Assembly (NCBI GenBank): GCA_902779285.1
Contig: CACZAZ010000004.1
Span: forward strand, 1-52,076
DNA length: 52,076 nucleotides
DNA from: an uncultured Ruminococcus sp.
GTDB taxonomy: Bacteria > Bacillota > Clostridia > Oscillospirales > CAG-272
Direction of reading: 5' to 3'
Both the position numbers and the translations under genes were made by a program. Below, in pieces: positions 31,263 through 38,899 of the stretch. The notes under the pieces were generated by a model. That model searched no databases, had not been told where the DNA came from, and worked only from the letters and a program-made list of their open reading frames with translations. The stretch's first letter is position 1; every line of letters begins with the position of its first letter.

Positions 31263-32480
31263 TTACTTCTCTTCCCCGGCTGCGAAATTGTTGCACAGAC
31301 TGATGATCAGGACGTCTTCGGTCGCCGGACACTTCACGAAATAGTTGCTGGTCTCCACCTTGCGGTAGACGCCGTCGTCTCCGAGCTGCCGTGTGATCAT
31401 ATGGAGCTCCTGCACGCCCTCCCGGTGCAGTTTGAGCTGGTTTTCCCTGCAAAACATGGCGTTCCAGCGTTCTCTGTCCTCCGGGTGCATCGAAAGCGTG
31501 CCGTGCTCGATCAAATCGTCCACCGTGCCCGTGGAGGGGCAGCCCTTTGCCGTGAAATTTTCGTAGGTCATCATGTAAAAACTGTTCTTCGTCAGGTTGC
31601 CGTAGATGATCAGCGGGTATCTCTTATAGACCGCCTGCAGCAGGATCTGTACGGCTCCCGTCTCGGTCTGGATCTTGAGGATGTCCTCCTCGTCCACCGG
31701 CGCGTGCCGATCGAGAAGATACTGTACGAAATCGTCCTCGGGCATGGGGTGGGCGAAATAGAATCCCTGGATCAGATCGCAGTTGCAGGTACGGAGAAAT
31801 CCGAACTGCTCCTTGGTTTCGACCCCCTCCGCGACGGTCCGGATGTTCAGCCGGTTGGCGAAGAGGAAAATGCTCTCAAGGATGACGCGCTCCCGCTCGT
31901 TCTCGCAGTTCCGCTTCAGGAGGGTACGGTCGATCTTGATCTCGTCCGGGGAGGTGTCTGCAACCAAACTCAAAGAGGAAAGCCCGCTGCCGAAATCGTC
32001 GATCGAGAACTCGAAGCCGTTTTCGCGCAGACCCGTGACGGTTTTGCGCATCAGTTCCTCTTCCTGGGCAATGGCGGATTCGGTGATCTCCACCACGATC
32101 AGACGGTGATCGATACGGTGGGAATCCACGATCTCGGCAAGGTGGCTCGGCATTCCCTCTTCGTGGAGGTGCCAGCGGGAGAAGTTGACCGAGATCGGCA
32201 TCGGTTCGATATTCAACTCTTTCAGCCGTTCAAAAAACCTGCACACCATCTCGACCACGTACCAATCCAGCATAGCGACGGCGCCGGTTTGCTCCATCGC
32301 GGGCAAAAACTGCTTCGGCAGGATCACGTCGCCGTCTTCCCTCACCCAACGGATCAGGGCTTCGGCGGACTTCACTCTGCCGGTCGTGGCGTCGATCTTA
32401 GGTTGATAATATACTTTCAGTTCCTGCCTGCGCATCGCCTGCATAGCGCTCAGGACGTCGCTGATGATATAATTGTTCAT
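31263..32480 (-). CDS. EAL-domain cyclic di-GMP phosphodiesterase with C-terminal sensor-like domain
   Basis: 405 residues. The EAL domain fills about residues 1-250: SAEALIRW (Glu40-Ala-Leu), VNFSRWHL, VEITES, DDFGSG, AEGVET and QGFYF are all present, so the metal ligands and catalytic residues look intact. The domain should hydrolyse c-di-GMP. The C-terminal 120 residues resemble a PAS-like or sensor domain (TVDDLIEHGTLSMHPEDRERW). No GGDEF domain is fused. First gene of the EAL-HExxH-channel operon. Promoter at 32605-32633; GGAGG just before the ATG. Confidence 0.9.
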   Translation of the reverse strand: MNNYIISDVLSAMQAMRRQELKVYYQPKIDATTGRVKSAEALIRWVREDGDVILPKQFLPAMEQTGAVAMLDWYVVEMVCRFFERLKELNIEPMPISVNFSRWHLHEEGMPSHLAEIVDSHRIDHRLIVVEITESAIAQEEELMRKTVTGLRENGFEFSIDDFGSGLSSLSLVADTSPDEIKIDRTLLKRNCENERERVILESIFLFANRLNIRTVAEGVETKEQFGFLRTCNCDLIQGFYFAHPMPEDDFVQYLLDRHAPVDEEDILKIQTETGAVQILLQAVYKRYPLIIYGNLTKNSFYMMTYENFTAKGCPSTGTVDDLIEHGTLSMHPEDRERWNAMFCRENQLKLHREGVQELHMITRQLGDDGVYRKVETSNYFVKCPATEDVLIISLCNNFAAGEEK

Positions 32481-32604
32481 TTCTTTTTATCTGTTCCTCC
32501 GGCTGCGTTTTTCGATTGCGCTCAAACCGTCGAGCACGTTTTTTTGTTTGCGGTGATCCGGCGTTCTTTCCCCGCCTGTACGCGAAAAAAATACTTTGAA
32601 TGAC

Positions 32605-32633
32605 ATTATACCATTTTTCTTGCGACTTTTCAA
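32605..32633 (-). promoter_or_regulatory. Sigma-A promoter of the EAL operon
   Basis: Minus strand TTGAAA (32628-32633), 17 bases, TATAAT (32605-32610). Leader of about 118 bases with modest hairpins; no known c-di-GMP riboswitch consensus is evident. Confidence 0.75.
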
Positions 32634-32685
32634 TTCTTTTTTGGCGTTTTGGGAAGACTTTTATCGTCTTTTCAGCCGCGCGGCC

Positions 32686-33714
32686 CTATTCGCCGTGCGC
32701 GATCGCCTCGGATATATCTTCGGCTTTGCGATAGATCTCCCTGCAGATATCGGTGCGCCAAAATGCAAACGCCAGCAAATCTTCTTTGTTTTCCGTCTTT
32801 GTGATCAGATACTCTTTATATCCGTAACTGCTCTGCGCCAGCTGAAACAGATAAATATACGGCATAGCTTTCAGATCTCTCTCGGTAAGCGGAGCGTATT
32901 TCATATACTCTTTGACGTATAGAGAAAAATCCGCAATATCAAATTCGGATCCGCTTCGGCTTATTCCGCCCGATTGTACGTAGGATCTCATGATCTCCCA
33001 GACGGCGGGAAGACGTTTTGCCGAAGAGAAATCGACCACCGCCTTGATCCCCTTTTCATCACGGATCAACTGACAAGAGCTGTAATCTCCGTGCGTCGCG
33101 GTAAAGGTCACGTCTTTGAAATACTCTTTCCAATCGTTGATAGACGCCGTCAATTCTTTTTTGAAAAGGACGTCTTCTCGGATTTTGCGGTAGTGAGGAT
33201 CCGACTTGTTCTTGTCCAATGCGGTCAACAACGCGTTGAACTTGCGCGCGATTGCGTCTTTTGACGATTCCGAAGCCCAATCGTAATCCATGTCCGCCAC
33301 CAAAGGATAGTCCTTCAGGATCGCGTGCATTTTCCCCAGATACTTCGCACTTTCAAGCAACAGCGGACGCGGGAGGTCGTTCTGATGCGTTTGCCCCTCC
33401 ACGAAATCCTGAACGCCGATTACGCGGTCTTCATACAAGGTGCAACTGTTCCCGTTGACCGTTCTGACAAAACCGGCGACCGGGAAATCCCTCGCACCCA
33501 GATACTCCACGATCCCGGCTTCCGTTTCTACCGTTTCCGGCGTAAAACCGCTTTGATACTCTTTGAAAAAGAAGTTTCCCTCTTTACACGTGACCTTGAA
33601 GCAGTTAGCGGACCCCGCCGCCAGTCTTTCACAGCAGACGAGGTGCAATCCGTATTCGTTTTCTAGAATCGCGCTTATTTTCTCAACGTCCAAAACGCTT
33701 TTTTCAAGCGGCAT
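32686..33714 (-). CDS. Aminoglycoside-phosphotransferase-fold kinase
   Basis: 342 residues. APH/homoserine-kinase-like fold: an N-terminal lobe with the ATP-binding strands (FFFKEYQSG with a candidate lysine), the catalytic loop THGDYSSCQLI (HGDY at 208-211), and the metal-binding VVDFSSA (Asp228). Substrate unknown; related proteins phosphorylate choline, hydroxymethylthiazole, homoserine or antibiotics. Not an obvious resistance determinant. The ATG follows GGGGGTGAG, and a consensus promoter lies 55 bases upstream. Confidence 0.8.
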   Translation of the reverse strand: MPLEKSVLDVEKISAILENEYGLHLVCCERLAAGSANCFKVTCKEGNFFFKEYQSGFTPETVETEAGIVEYLGARDFPVAGFVRTVNGNSCTLYEDRVIGVQDFVEGQTHQNDLPRPLLLESAKYLGKMHAILKDYPLVADMDYDWASESSKDAIARKFNALLTALDKNKSDPHYRKIREDVLFKKELTASINDWKEYFKDVTFTATHGDYSSCQLIRDEKGIKAVVDFSSAKRLPAVWEIMRSYVQSGGISRSGSEFDIADFSLYVKEYMKYAPLTERDLKAMPYIYLFQLAQSSYGYKEYLITKTENKEDLLAFAFWRTDICREIYRKAEDISEAIAHGE

Positions 33715-33770
33715 CCGCTCACCCCCCGGTCAACTTTTCCGACGATCCCGATTTGTCGGTCTCTTTTCCC

Positions 33771-33799
33771 ATTATAACCGAAAAGCGTGCATTTTGCAA
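33771..33799 (-). promoter_or_regulatory. Sigma-A promoter of the APH-like gene
   Basis: Minus strand TTGCAA (33794-33799), 17 bases, TATAAT (33771-33776). Confidence 0.75.
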
Positions 33800-34204
33800 T
33801 CCAATAACAAGAAACCTCCTTTGCCCGAATGACAAAAGAGGTTTTTGAGGCAGAAGACGACGTCAAGGAAAGTAACCCAGGGACGACATCTATGATTTGC
33901 GCAGGGCGCCCGGGCGAAAACGGAAAGCGGAACGGAGCGCCGGGCGTCCTTGTGGCGCTTGGAAAACGCTTTTTCTCGGTCGGACGGGGCGGCGGGCGTT
34001 TCGTTTTCGAATCGTGATGTCGCGGTTCGGGTCCAACGGAAAAGGGGGAGCCAAAAAAATCCCGTTGCGAAATGCAACGGGATTTTCTGTGTATGGTAAG
34101 TATTGTTAATACAATACCCCCATATAGATGAAGGTACACCCTCTAACCCTATATATTTTGGATATATACATTAAGTGACACGTGACTGACGTGACAGATG
34201 TGAC
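33800..34204. other. Intergenic stretch at the backbone/island boundary
   Basis: About 405 bases without a convincing gene. Short frames on both strands lack ribosome binding sites. The only clear structure is the hairpin at 34056-34086. Downstream of it the sequence turns AT-rich, marking the edge of the island. Confidence 0.6.
34056..34086. terminator. Bidirectional terminator at the island edge
   Basis: AAAATCCCGTTGC pairs with GCAACGGGATTTT around GAAAT, with A and T runs on either side. Confidence 0.75.
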
Positions 34205-35140
34205 TTAGTATTTTCTTTTTTCATGATTTTGGCAAAAACAAAGATTTTTATCATCTGCTAAATAATTTGAGAAAGCAAATTCATCACCAAGATTATTTCC
34301 TTCGCAACACATTATTCCAGTACGTTTTTTACAATAATCATCAAAAGAATCATTGAAAATATTGTTTAATAAATCTTTTTTCCCATTAATTATTTTTTTA
34401 TTGTAATTCGGAATAACAAAATTAATGTAATTACTTGCATCCCAAACATTAAACTTAAATTTTGAATCGAGATGTGCTTCAACACAATTTGAAAGTATTA
34501 TATAATCAACCTTCTTATACTCTTTTGCAGGAACAAATGGATTATTTGAAAACAATCCAGTATACTCGTTCAAAATATACGATAGAAAGGAACCCATAGT
34601 TGATGAATCCAAGCAAATCAAAAGAACATTAATGGCTGATTCATCACTAGGAATAACTTTCTCATTACAACCAACCAAATAATCTTTTAATTTATTATCA
34701 TCCATTTTTTCAATATCTGCTTTACCTTGAAAATAGCTGACAATTTCTTTCATTTCTTTGTCAACATCTTCTTTTGTAATCATATCATCAGGATATCTAT
34801 GGTTCAAATGCCCATAAATCATTCCTTCTTTATATTTTGAAGTATTTTCAAACAATTCAGGCGTTTTTACTTCAAGATTAATTCTATAGCCTGCTATACT
34901 ACATGATATATCAACATCTGTACCATTTTCCATATTTACTCGTTTATCATATTCAATATTTTCATCTTTTCTTTTTAGAAAATAGTAATAAATTGCTTCA
35001 GATGATGCTTGTATGTATTGATGTATAGATAGTGTTAAATCCAGCATTTTTTTGTTATTATACTCTGAAGAATCACATATTAAATTGAAATCTTTCTCAT
35101 ACTTTTTCCCTAATTTTGAAACGAAATCATCAAAAATCAT
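34205..35140 (-). CDS. PD-(D/E)XK-like nuclease of unknown system
   Basis: 311 residues from the ATG at 35140. Markedly AT-rich. The segment NGTDVDISCSIAGYRINLEVKTPEL gives Asp75/Asp77, Glu90 and Lys92 in the D...ExK arrangement of restriction-endonuclease-fold nucleases. A C-terminal cluster, with Cys/His near KKRTGIMCC and CFCQNHEKRK, might bind zinc. Start choice: AGGAAGG lies 9 bases before this ATG; a GTG upstream is too close to the box. Its start sits 5 bases after the stop of the small winged-helix-like gene, so the two form an operon. A type IV-like or TA-like restriction role is inference. Confidence 0.6.
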   Translation of the reverse strand: MIFDDFVSKLGKKYEKDFNLICDSSEYNNKKMLDLTLSIHQYIQASSEAIYYYFLKRKDENIEYDKRVNMENGTDVDISCSIAGYRINLEVKTPELFENTSKYKEGMIYGHLNHRYPDDMITKEDVDKEMKEIVSYFQGKADIEKMDDNKLKDYLVGCNEKVIPSDESAINVLLICLDSSTMGSFLSYILNEYTGLFSNNPFVPAKEYKKVDYIILSNCVEAHLDSKFKFNVWDASNYINFVIPNYNKKIINGKKDLLNNIFNDSFDDYCKKRTGIMCCEGNNLGDEFAFSNYLADDKNLCFCQNHEKRKY

Positions 35141-35145
35141 TTTAA

Positions 35146-35292
35146 TCACCCTTCCTCTTCTAGACGGTTGAGAATCTTTAGCAACGTCTTATATGGAATC
35201 ATCTCAAAGTGGTGTTTCATCTCGCAAGAAACGTCAAATATCCTCAACGGGGTCGTTTTACAGTATTCACGGACGGTTTTGGAATAGTTCAT
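35146..35292 (-). CDS. Small winged-helix-like protein upstream of the nuclease
   Basis: 48 residues, missed by length cut-offs. The protein ends in MIPYKTLLKILNRLEEEG, which resembles the recognition part of AbiEi/DUF6088-type winged helices, but the rest of that fold is lacking. The ATG at 35292 has GAGGTG upstream, and the promoter at 35311-35339 lies just ahead. Stop and nuclease start are 5 bases apart. Likely a DNA-binding regulator or antitoxin of the nuclease, possibly acting at the palindrome that overlaps its promoter. Confidence 0.6.
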   Translation of the reverse strand: MNYSKTVREYCKTTPLRIFDVSCEMKHHFEMIPYKTLLKILNRLEEEG

Positions 35293-35310
35293 TTTCATCA
35301 CCTCAGCTTC

Positions 35311-35360
35311 ATTATACCATAAAACTTTCCGAAAGTCGACAGTTTAAAAATGTCGACTTT
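35311..35360 (-). promoter_or_regulatory. Promoter and palindromic operator of the small gene and nuclease
   Basis: Minus strand TCGACT (35334-35339), 17 bases, TATAAT (35311-35316). The -35 lies within an inverted repeat AAAGTCGACA-9 bases-TGTCGACTTT (35332-35341 and 35351-35360), so a bound protein would block RNA polymerase. The same dyad could also have been the terminator of the truncated tRNA gene next to it. Confidence 0.6.
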
Positions 35361-35367
35361 TCTTTGA

Positions 35368-35400
35368 TGGCTCCCCCTGTTGGGCTCGAACCAACGACAT
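35368..35400 (-). other. 3' fragment of a tRNA gene (attachment-site scar)
   Basis: Minus strand ATGTC, then a perfect T arm (GTTGG-TTCGAGC-CCAAC at 35379-35395), acceptor strand AGGGGGA, discriminator G and CCA (35368-35370). Nothing upstream can complete a tRNA: the sequence runs straight into the IS21 transposase fragment. It is the classic mark of integration at a tRNA 3' end. The tRNA identity cannot be told from this end alone. Confidence 0.8.
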
Positions 35401-35403
35401 CGA

Positions 35404-35762
35404 ATGATTCGCGCCGGGCGCTGCTCCGGTTTGACGTAGCCTGTCTGTTCCCGAAGATCGTGGATATACCGGAAGAAGGTCGTCTTCCGGCAGTTGAAGT
35501 CCGGGAACTGATCCTTTACCCGATACATGATGTTGGTCGCCTGCGTCTGCGGGCAGATCTTCAGGATGTTCGGGATAAAAGCGCGGTACTGCTCGAGATA
35601 CGGGGTGTTGTTTATCAGGTAATTCTCGAACGCGTCTTCATCCATCCGCAACCACTTGTTTGCGTTTGGAACCGATATCCCGATCTTCTTTGCAATCGTC
35701 GTTGTAGGCACACCGAGCGACTTTAAGTGCTTGAGCTCTAAAAACTGTTCTTTGGAAATCAT
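35404..35762 (-). pseudogene. istA: IS21-family transposase (IstA), N-terminal fragment
   Basis: The first 118 residues match an IstA start: LKHLKSLGVPTTTIAKKIGIS is its helix-turn-helix, and WLRMDEDAFENYLINNTPYLEQYRAFI, NIMYRVKDQFPDF and FFRYIHDLREQTGYVKP follow. Homology stops near 35408, where the frame crosses into the tRNA fragment; the DDE catalytic domain is absent and there is no istB. AAGGAGG precedes the ATG at 35762. An insertion or recombination end point joined the IS remnant to the tRNA 3' end. Confidence 0.85.
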
Positions 35763-35821
35763 GTTTCTTTTACCTCCTTTTTGTATTTGATTTCCAAATC
35801 AGCAAAATACAATCATACGCA

Positions 35822-35983
35822 TCACCGCCTTTCGTGTATATGGCAACAGCCACGGTCGCCCGTGGCTGTATACTCATTTGGATATTTCTGTTGTAATGAC
35901 TTTTCAAATTCATATAGACTTTTAGGTTTCTTTGATCTCTTTCTTTCACAAAATAGCTGCCATTGATTTCGATTAAAATACAC
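35822..35983 (-). CDS. Possible small protein upstream of the IS21 remnant
   Basis: 53 residues from a GTG at 35983, with no clear ribosome binding site. The translation is basic and plausible (QWQLFCERKRSKKPKSL, KYPNEYTATGD), and it ends 59 bases before the IS21 ATG. It may be the remnant of an IS or regulatory gene. The 250-base region otherwise holds a short hairpin (CAGCCACGG with CCGTGGCTG near 35846-35867). Confidence 0.3.
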   Translation of the reverse strand: MYFNRNQWQLFCERKRSKKPKSLYEFEKSLQQKYPNEYTATGDRGCCHIHERR

Positions 35984-36012
35984 TTTAATTGAGTGAATTT
36001 TTTCTCAAAAAA

Positions 36013-36726
36013 TTAGACTTGTATTTCAACAAAAGATGGCAAATTCCATTTGGTACCCTTATGACTTTCTTTTCCGTTTTTGGCTTCATTGATTTCTTTT
36101 TTGCATTTTTCGGCCACTTCGCTTGGCAAGAAAGTTAGCAAATTGAGTATATTTGCTTTTAAACTCGTGCCTTTGCCGCCGTCGACGCCGCCAATGTAGC
36201 AAGTTTCAAAACCACGAAAAAGCAGTAAGAATTTATTGTGCATCACTGCATTTCTCAGTTCTCTTATTGCTATTGAATTCTCTCTAAAGTGTTTACCACC
36301 GGGGAAACCACATCTTCCGCGCACTCTTGGTGGCAAGCTATTTGACTGGATCAATAACGTGGTAAAATCTATTCTTTCAAGAGCATCATTCAAGTCCCAA
36401 TTGCAATCCTTTAGTTTCTCAGTCAAATCTTTAATCCATTTGATTCTTCTCGGTGTACTTCGATATTCGTCCAGAATCACCGCACGATACCGTTCTTCTA
36501 AGTAAGATATGTACTTAAAAAGTATTAGCCTCAAGCGTTTATCATAGCGATACATTGATGCGATCATCGAATACTCGATCTTTCCGCCATCTATCCAGTT
36601 CGATAGTTTATCCTTAATGATAATGTGTTTTTCAACGCCTTTGGATTTTAAGTAACGCGCTGCACGATCCTTGTCCTCGTCTTCTATTATGAGATCCTTA
36701 TAAAAATATTCTTTACGCTTATCCAT
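36013..36726 (-). CDS. Abi_2-like HEPN-domain protein, putative RNase toxin
   Basis: 237 residues. The family (AbiD/AbiF, Abi_2) is recognised from YRYDKRLRLILFKYISYLEERYRAVILDEY (about 59-88) and IRELRNAVMHNKFLLL, where Arg158-Asn159 and His163 form the R-x4-H motif of HEPN RNases. It starts 2 bases after the stop of the nucleotidyltransferase gene, without its own clear ribosome binding site, so coupling is expected; a longer upstream frame runs into the neighbouring gene and is rejected. Abi_2 proteins cause abortive infection, but are usually encoded alone. Confidence 0.75.
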   Translation of the reverse strand: MDKRKEYFYKDLIIEDEDKDRAARYLKSKGVEKHIIIKDKLSNWIDGGKIEYSMIASMYRYDKRLRLILFKYISYLEERYRAVILDEYRSTPRRIKWIKDLTEKLKDCNWDLNDALERIDFTTLLIQSNSLPPRVRGRCGFPGGKHFRENSIAIRELRNAVMHNKFLLLFRGFETCYIGGVDGGKGTSLKANILNLLTFLPSEVAEKCKKEINEAKNGKESHKGTKWNLPSFVEIQV

Positions 36727-36728
36727 AA

Positions 36729-37349
36729 TTATCTGCGAAACTCGTTTAGTGTTTCGAGGAAAACAGAAAAAGACTTTACGTCGTCTTGACGCCGCAAATG
36801 CATATTCTTTAATTCCAAATACCTTTTTTTGAACGACACCCATTGCCCGGTTTGCTTGACATACTGAAATCTCTCAAGATAGTTATGAGAACCTTTTACT
36901 CTATTCCAAATATACCGTCCTGTATTCTTATCGTTGGTTAATCGATAAAAATAGCCGTCGTCCCCCTCCACGATAATAGCAACATCGAAAGAATAAACCA
37001 TTTGGTTGTTTCTGATAATCTTTACAGTGATAACAGATGTTGAATCGCAAGCGTGATAATATCCATCGACGCATTTTCCCAATACAGTATCAAACTTAGC
37101 AATAAACAGATCTTTGATTTTCTTTGGGTCATCGATCAATCCTTGTTTGTCGCGTTGCAAAATAATATTGTAATCCAAATCAAAGCATTGATCGCTGTTC
37201 TGCGTGACAAGACGCTTTTCTCCGCTCCCGATTAATCTAATATCAAACGTAAAGTACTCTTGTACTTCGTCTTGTATCTCGTGCAAAACATCAAGGCACC
37301 ACAAGTTTAACTCTTTAACTTCATTTTGATTGGCATATCTATAAGCCAT
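36729..37349 (-). CDS. Pol-beta-fold nucleotidyltransferase, putative partner of the HEPN protein
   Basis: 206 residues. The signature is GSG (41-43) followed by FDLDYNII with Asp57-x-Asp59, and a third acidic position in YSFDVAII (Asp122). This is the G[GS]...D-x-D...D pattern of minimal nucleotidyltransferases. NTases paired with HEPN proteins (type VII toxin-antitoxin) AMPylate or otherwise modify the HEPN protein; here a direct neighbour carries an Abi_2 HEPN motif. Starts at 37349 with GGAGGG, 19 bases after AbiEii, so it belongs to the AbiE transcription unit. A CD-NTase-like second-messenger role is an alternative. Confidence 0.7.
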   Translation of the reverse strand: MAYRYANQNEVKELNLWCLDVLHEIQDEVQEYFTFDIRLIGSGEKRLVTQNSDQCFDLDYNIILQRDKQGLIDDPKKIKDLFIAKFDTVLGKCVDGYYHACDSTSVITVKIIRNNQMVYSFDVAIIVEGDDGYFYRLTNDKNTGRYIWNRVKGSHNYLERFQYVKQTGQWVSFKKRYLELKNMHLRRQDDVKSFSVFLETLNEFRR

Positions 37350-37368
37350 ATATTCCCTCCATTAAATT

Positions 37369-38229
37369 CTATTTCAGCCCTTTCGTAATCTGCTTGAAGA
37401 AGTCCGCACCCCACAAATCAAGTGCGGCTTTGTCTTTGATAAATGGGCTGACGTCGCCTTTTGCCTGAGCATAATCGATCGTGTCAAAACGAGCACAGAG
37501 CAGTTTTTTTGCGTCCTCAACGGTGAACGAATCTTCCGCTTTCCAAACCCCTGACTGCACTAACCGTGCTTTTAAGTGTTCGGTATTAAGCGCGGCTCCG
37601 CGGGACAGATAAAACACGTAATCGTAGAGATCTCTGCCCTTGACTCGGCTCTTCCATGCTCGGCAGATCACCGCGTGCGCCTTACCTGCAAACAGCGACG
37701 GCATATCGTAGAGTGTTACTTCATACGGTGCGGGAAGCAGGCGGTACTTATGCTCAAAAGTCGCTCCCGCCGGCGGGTTGGTATCTACCTCAAATTTGAT
37801 TTTGATCGTTTCATTCCCCGCGACGGCACTCGCCGCCGGATCGGAGGAGTAAAACAGAAGCATATGCTCTTTCGTATTGCCTTTCAGAAACGCGGATCGG
37901 ATCGCGGATTCTTTCGTCTTTTCCTTTTCGGCAATCTCCACATTCAGCCCGTAGGAAGCAACCTCCTTTTTGAGTGTCGGAAAGTATTCGGACAGCTCAA
38001 AAGAGTCGTCCGGCGCCATCAATGAGAAATCCAGATCTTCAGAAAAACGATCCAGCCCGTAGAAAATTCGAAGCGCCGTTCCGCCATAAAAAGCAGTTTT
38101 TTTGAAGAAACCCGCGCGGGAAAGGCCGCACAAAACGATCTCCTGCATGATCTCCTTGATCGCGTTCTTCTTGCCGGCAAGTCCTTCCGCCTGATACTTA
38201 TTCAACATTTCATTGATCACATGGTTCAT
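37369..38229 (-). CDS. AbiEii/AbiGii-family nucleotidyltransferase toxin
   Basis: 286 residues. YGGTALRIFYGLDRFSEDLDFSL (about 48-70) is the diagnostic GG-T-x-L-R ... R-x-S-x-D-x-D motif, with Asp65 and Asp67 as catalytic metal ligands. AbiE systems are type IV toxin-antitoxins that cause phage abortive infection. The start overlaps the stop of the antitoxin gene by 4 bases (ATGA). No frameshift or missing residue is seen, so the toxin is likely functional. Confidence 0.9.
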   Translation of the reverse strand: MNHVINEMLNKYQAEGLAGKKNAIKEIMQEIVLCGLSRAGFFKKTAFYGGTALRIFYGLDRFSEDLDFSLMAPDDSFELSEYFPTLKKEVASYGLNVEIAEKEKTKESAIRSAFLKGNTKEHMLLFYSSDPAASAVAGNETIKIKFEVDTNPPAGATFEHKYRLLPAPYEVTLYDMPSLFAGKAHAVICRAWKSRVKGRDLYDYVFYLSRGAALNTEHLKARLVQSGVWKAEDSFTVEDAKKLLCARFDTIDYAQAKGDVSPFIKDKAALDLWGADFFKQITKGLK

Positions 38230-38813
38230 TTTTCATTCCTCCGCAGATACTTCATCAAATACTTAAGATTATTGATGTGATACCTGTCTCCGATTTGCAA
38301 GATCTCGTCAGCATGTAGCTTTTCGAACTCCGTTCTGTCGATCCGCAGATCTTCAAACAGCATTCTTTCGATTTCCTTTTGGCTGGTCACGGGCGGCATG
38401 GTATAGAGCTTGTCGCACAGCGCCTTTTCCGGCGTCGCCATTTGATAAACGTATCCGTTCTCTTCCTTGAGGACGATCCCGAACGGATATGCTTCCGACG
38501 GTACGTCACGATAGGTGAATCTGCCAAAATGGTTTTCCTGTTCTCTGGATTTCTTTTTATCAAACGTAGCAGAAGTAAACGTATAAACCGCTTCAGGTAT
38601 CAGCCCGTAAACCGACAGCGCATACTCGAACGACAGATAAGACGGTCCAAATATCGCGCCGGCAAGGCAGTATCCGGGTGTATTCTTGTCCGTTTCATAA
38701 ATGCCGCGAGTAAGTTGAATCAATTCGCCTTCACGCTTCATGCGTAATATCTTACCTGCCGGATCGCCGTATTCTTGCAGTTGATCCATTAGCATTGAAG
38801 TTGTTAAAATCAT
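38226..38813 (-). CDS. AbiEi-family antitoxin/autoregulator
   Basis: 195 residues. The N-terminal winged-helix region (about 1-60: LTTSMLMDQLQEYGDPAGKILRMKREGELIQLTRGIYE) is followed by the AbiEi C-terminal domain (LAGAIFGPSYLSFEYALSVYGLIPE, VTSATFDKK). AbiEi neutralises AbiEii and represses its own promoter. The start at 38813 is chosen because GGAGG precedes it by 8 bases; an upstream ATG at 38828 lies at or above the expected transcription start. Confidence 0.88.
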   Translation of the reverse strand: MILTTSMLMDQLQEYGDPAGKILRMKREGELIQLTRGIYETDKNTPGYCLAGAIFGPSYLSFEYALSVYGLIPEAVYTFTSATFDKKKSREQENHFGRFTYRDVPSEAYPFGIVLKEENGYVYQMATPEKALCDKLYTMPPVTSQKEIERMLFEDLRIDRTEFEKLHADEILQIGDRYHINNLKYLMKYLRRNEK

Positions 38814-38815
38814 AG

Positions 38816-38862
38816 TTTTCGCCTCCATATTGTATTATACACAATTTGGAGGCGAAAATCAA
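38816..38862 (-). promoter_or_regulatory. Promoter within a 43-base inverted repeat, AbiEi operator
   Basis: Minus strand TTGATT (38857-38862), 17 bases, TATAAT (38834-38839). The inverted repeat TTTTCGCCTCCA...TGGAGGCGAAAA (38816-38858), with inner ATTGT/ACAAT arms, brackets the -10. This is the expected architecture for AbiEi autorepression. Confidence 0.8.
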
Positions 38863-38899
38863 CGGTTTTTATGAAATTGTTTGTTTATTGATGCTGTTA

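Noticed and set aside
32481..32600. c-di-GMP riboswitch in the EAL leader
   Set aside because: Only partial similarity (GCAAAC) to GEMM consensus; the paired elements are missing.
33829..34017. 62-codon plus-strand frame near the island edge
   Set aside because: No ribosome binding site or recognisable domain; composition resembles noncoding sequence.
35193..35726. Plus-strand frame with a VGLEPTT-like sequence
   Set aside because: This is a familiar artefact of translating a tRNA 3' end in antisense; the real feature is the tRNA fragment.
36727..36843. N-terminal extension of the Abi_2-like protein
   Set aside because: It would overlap the NTase gene; homology begins at the ATG at 36726.
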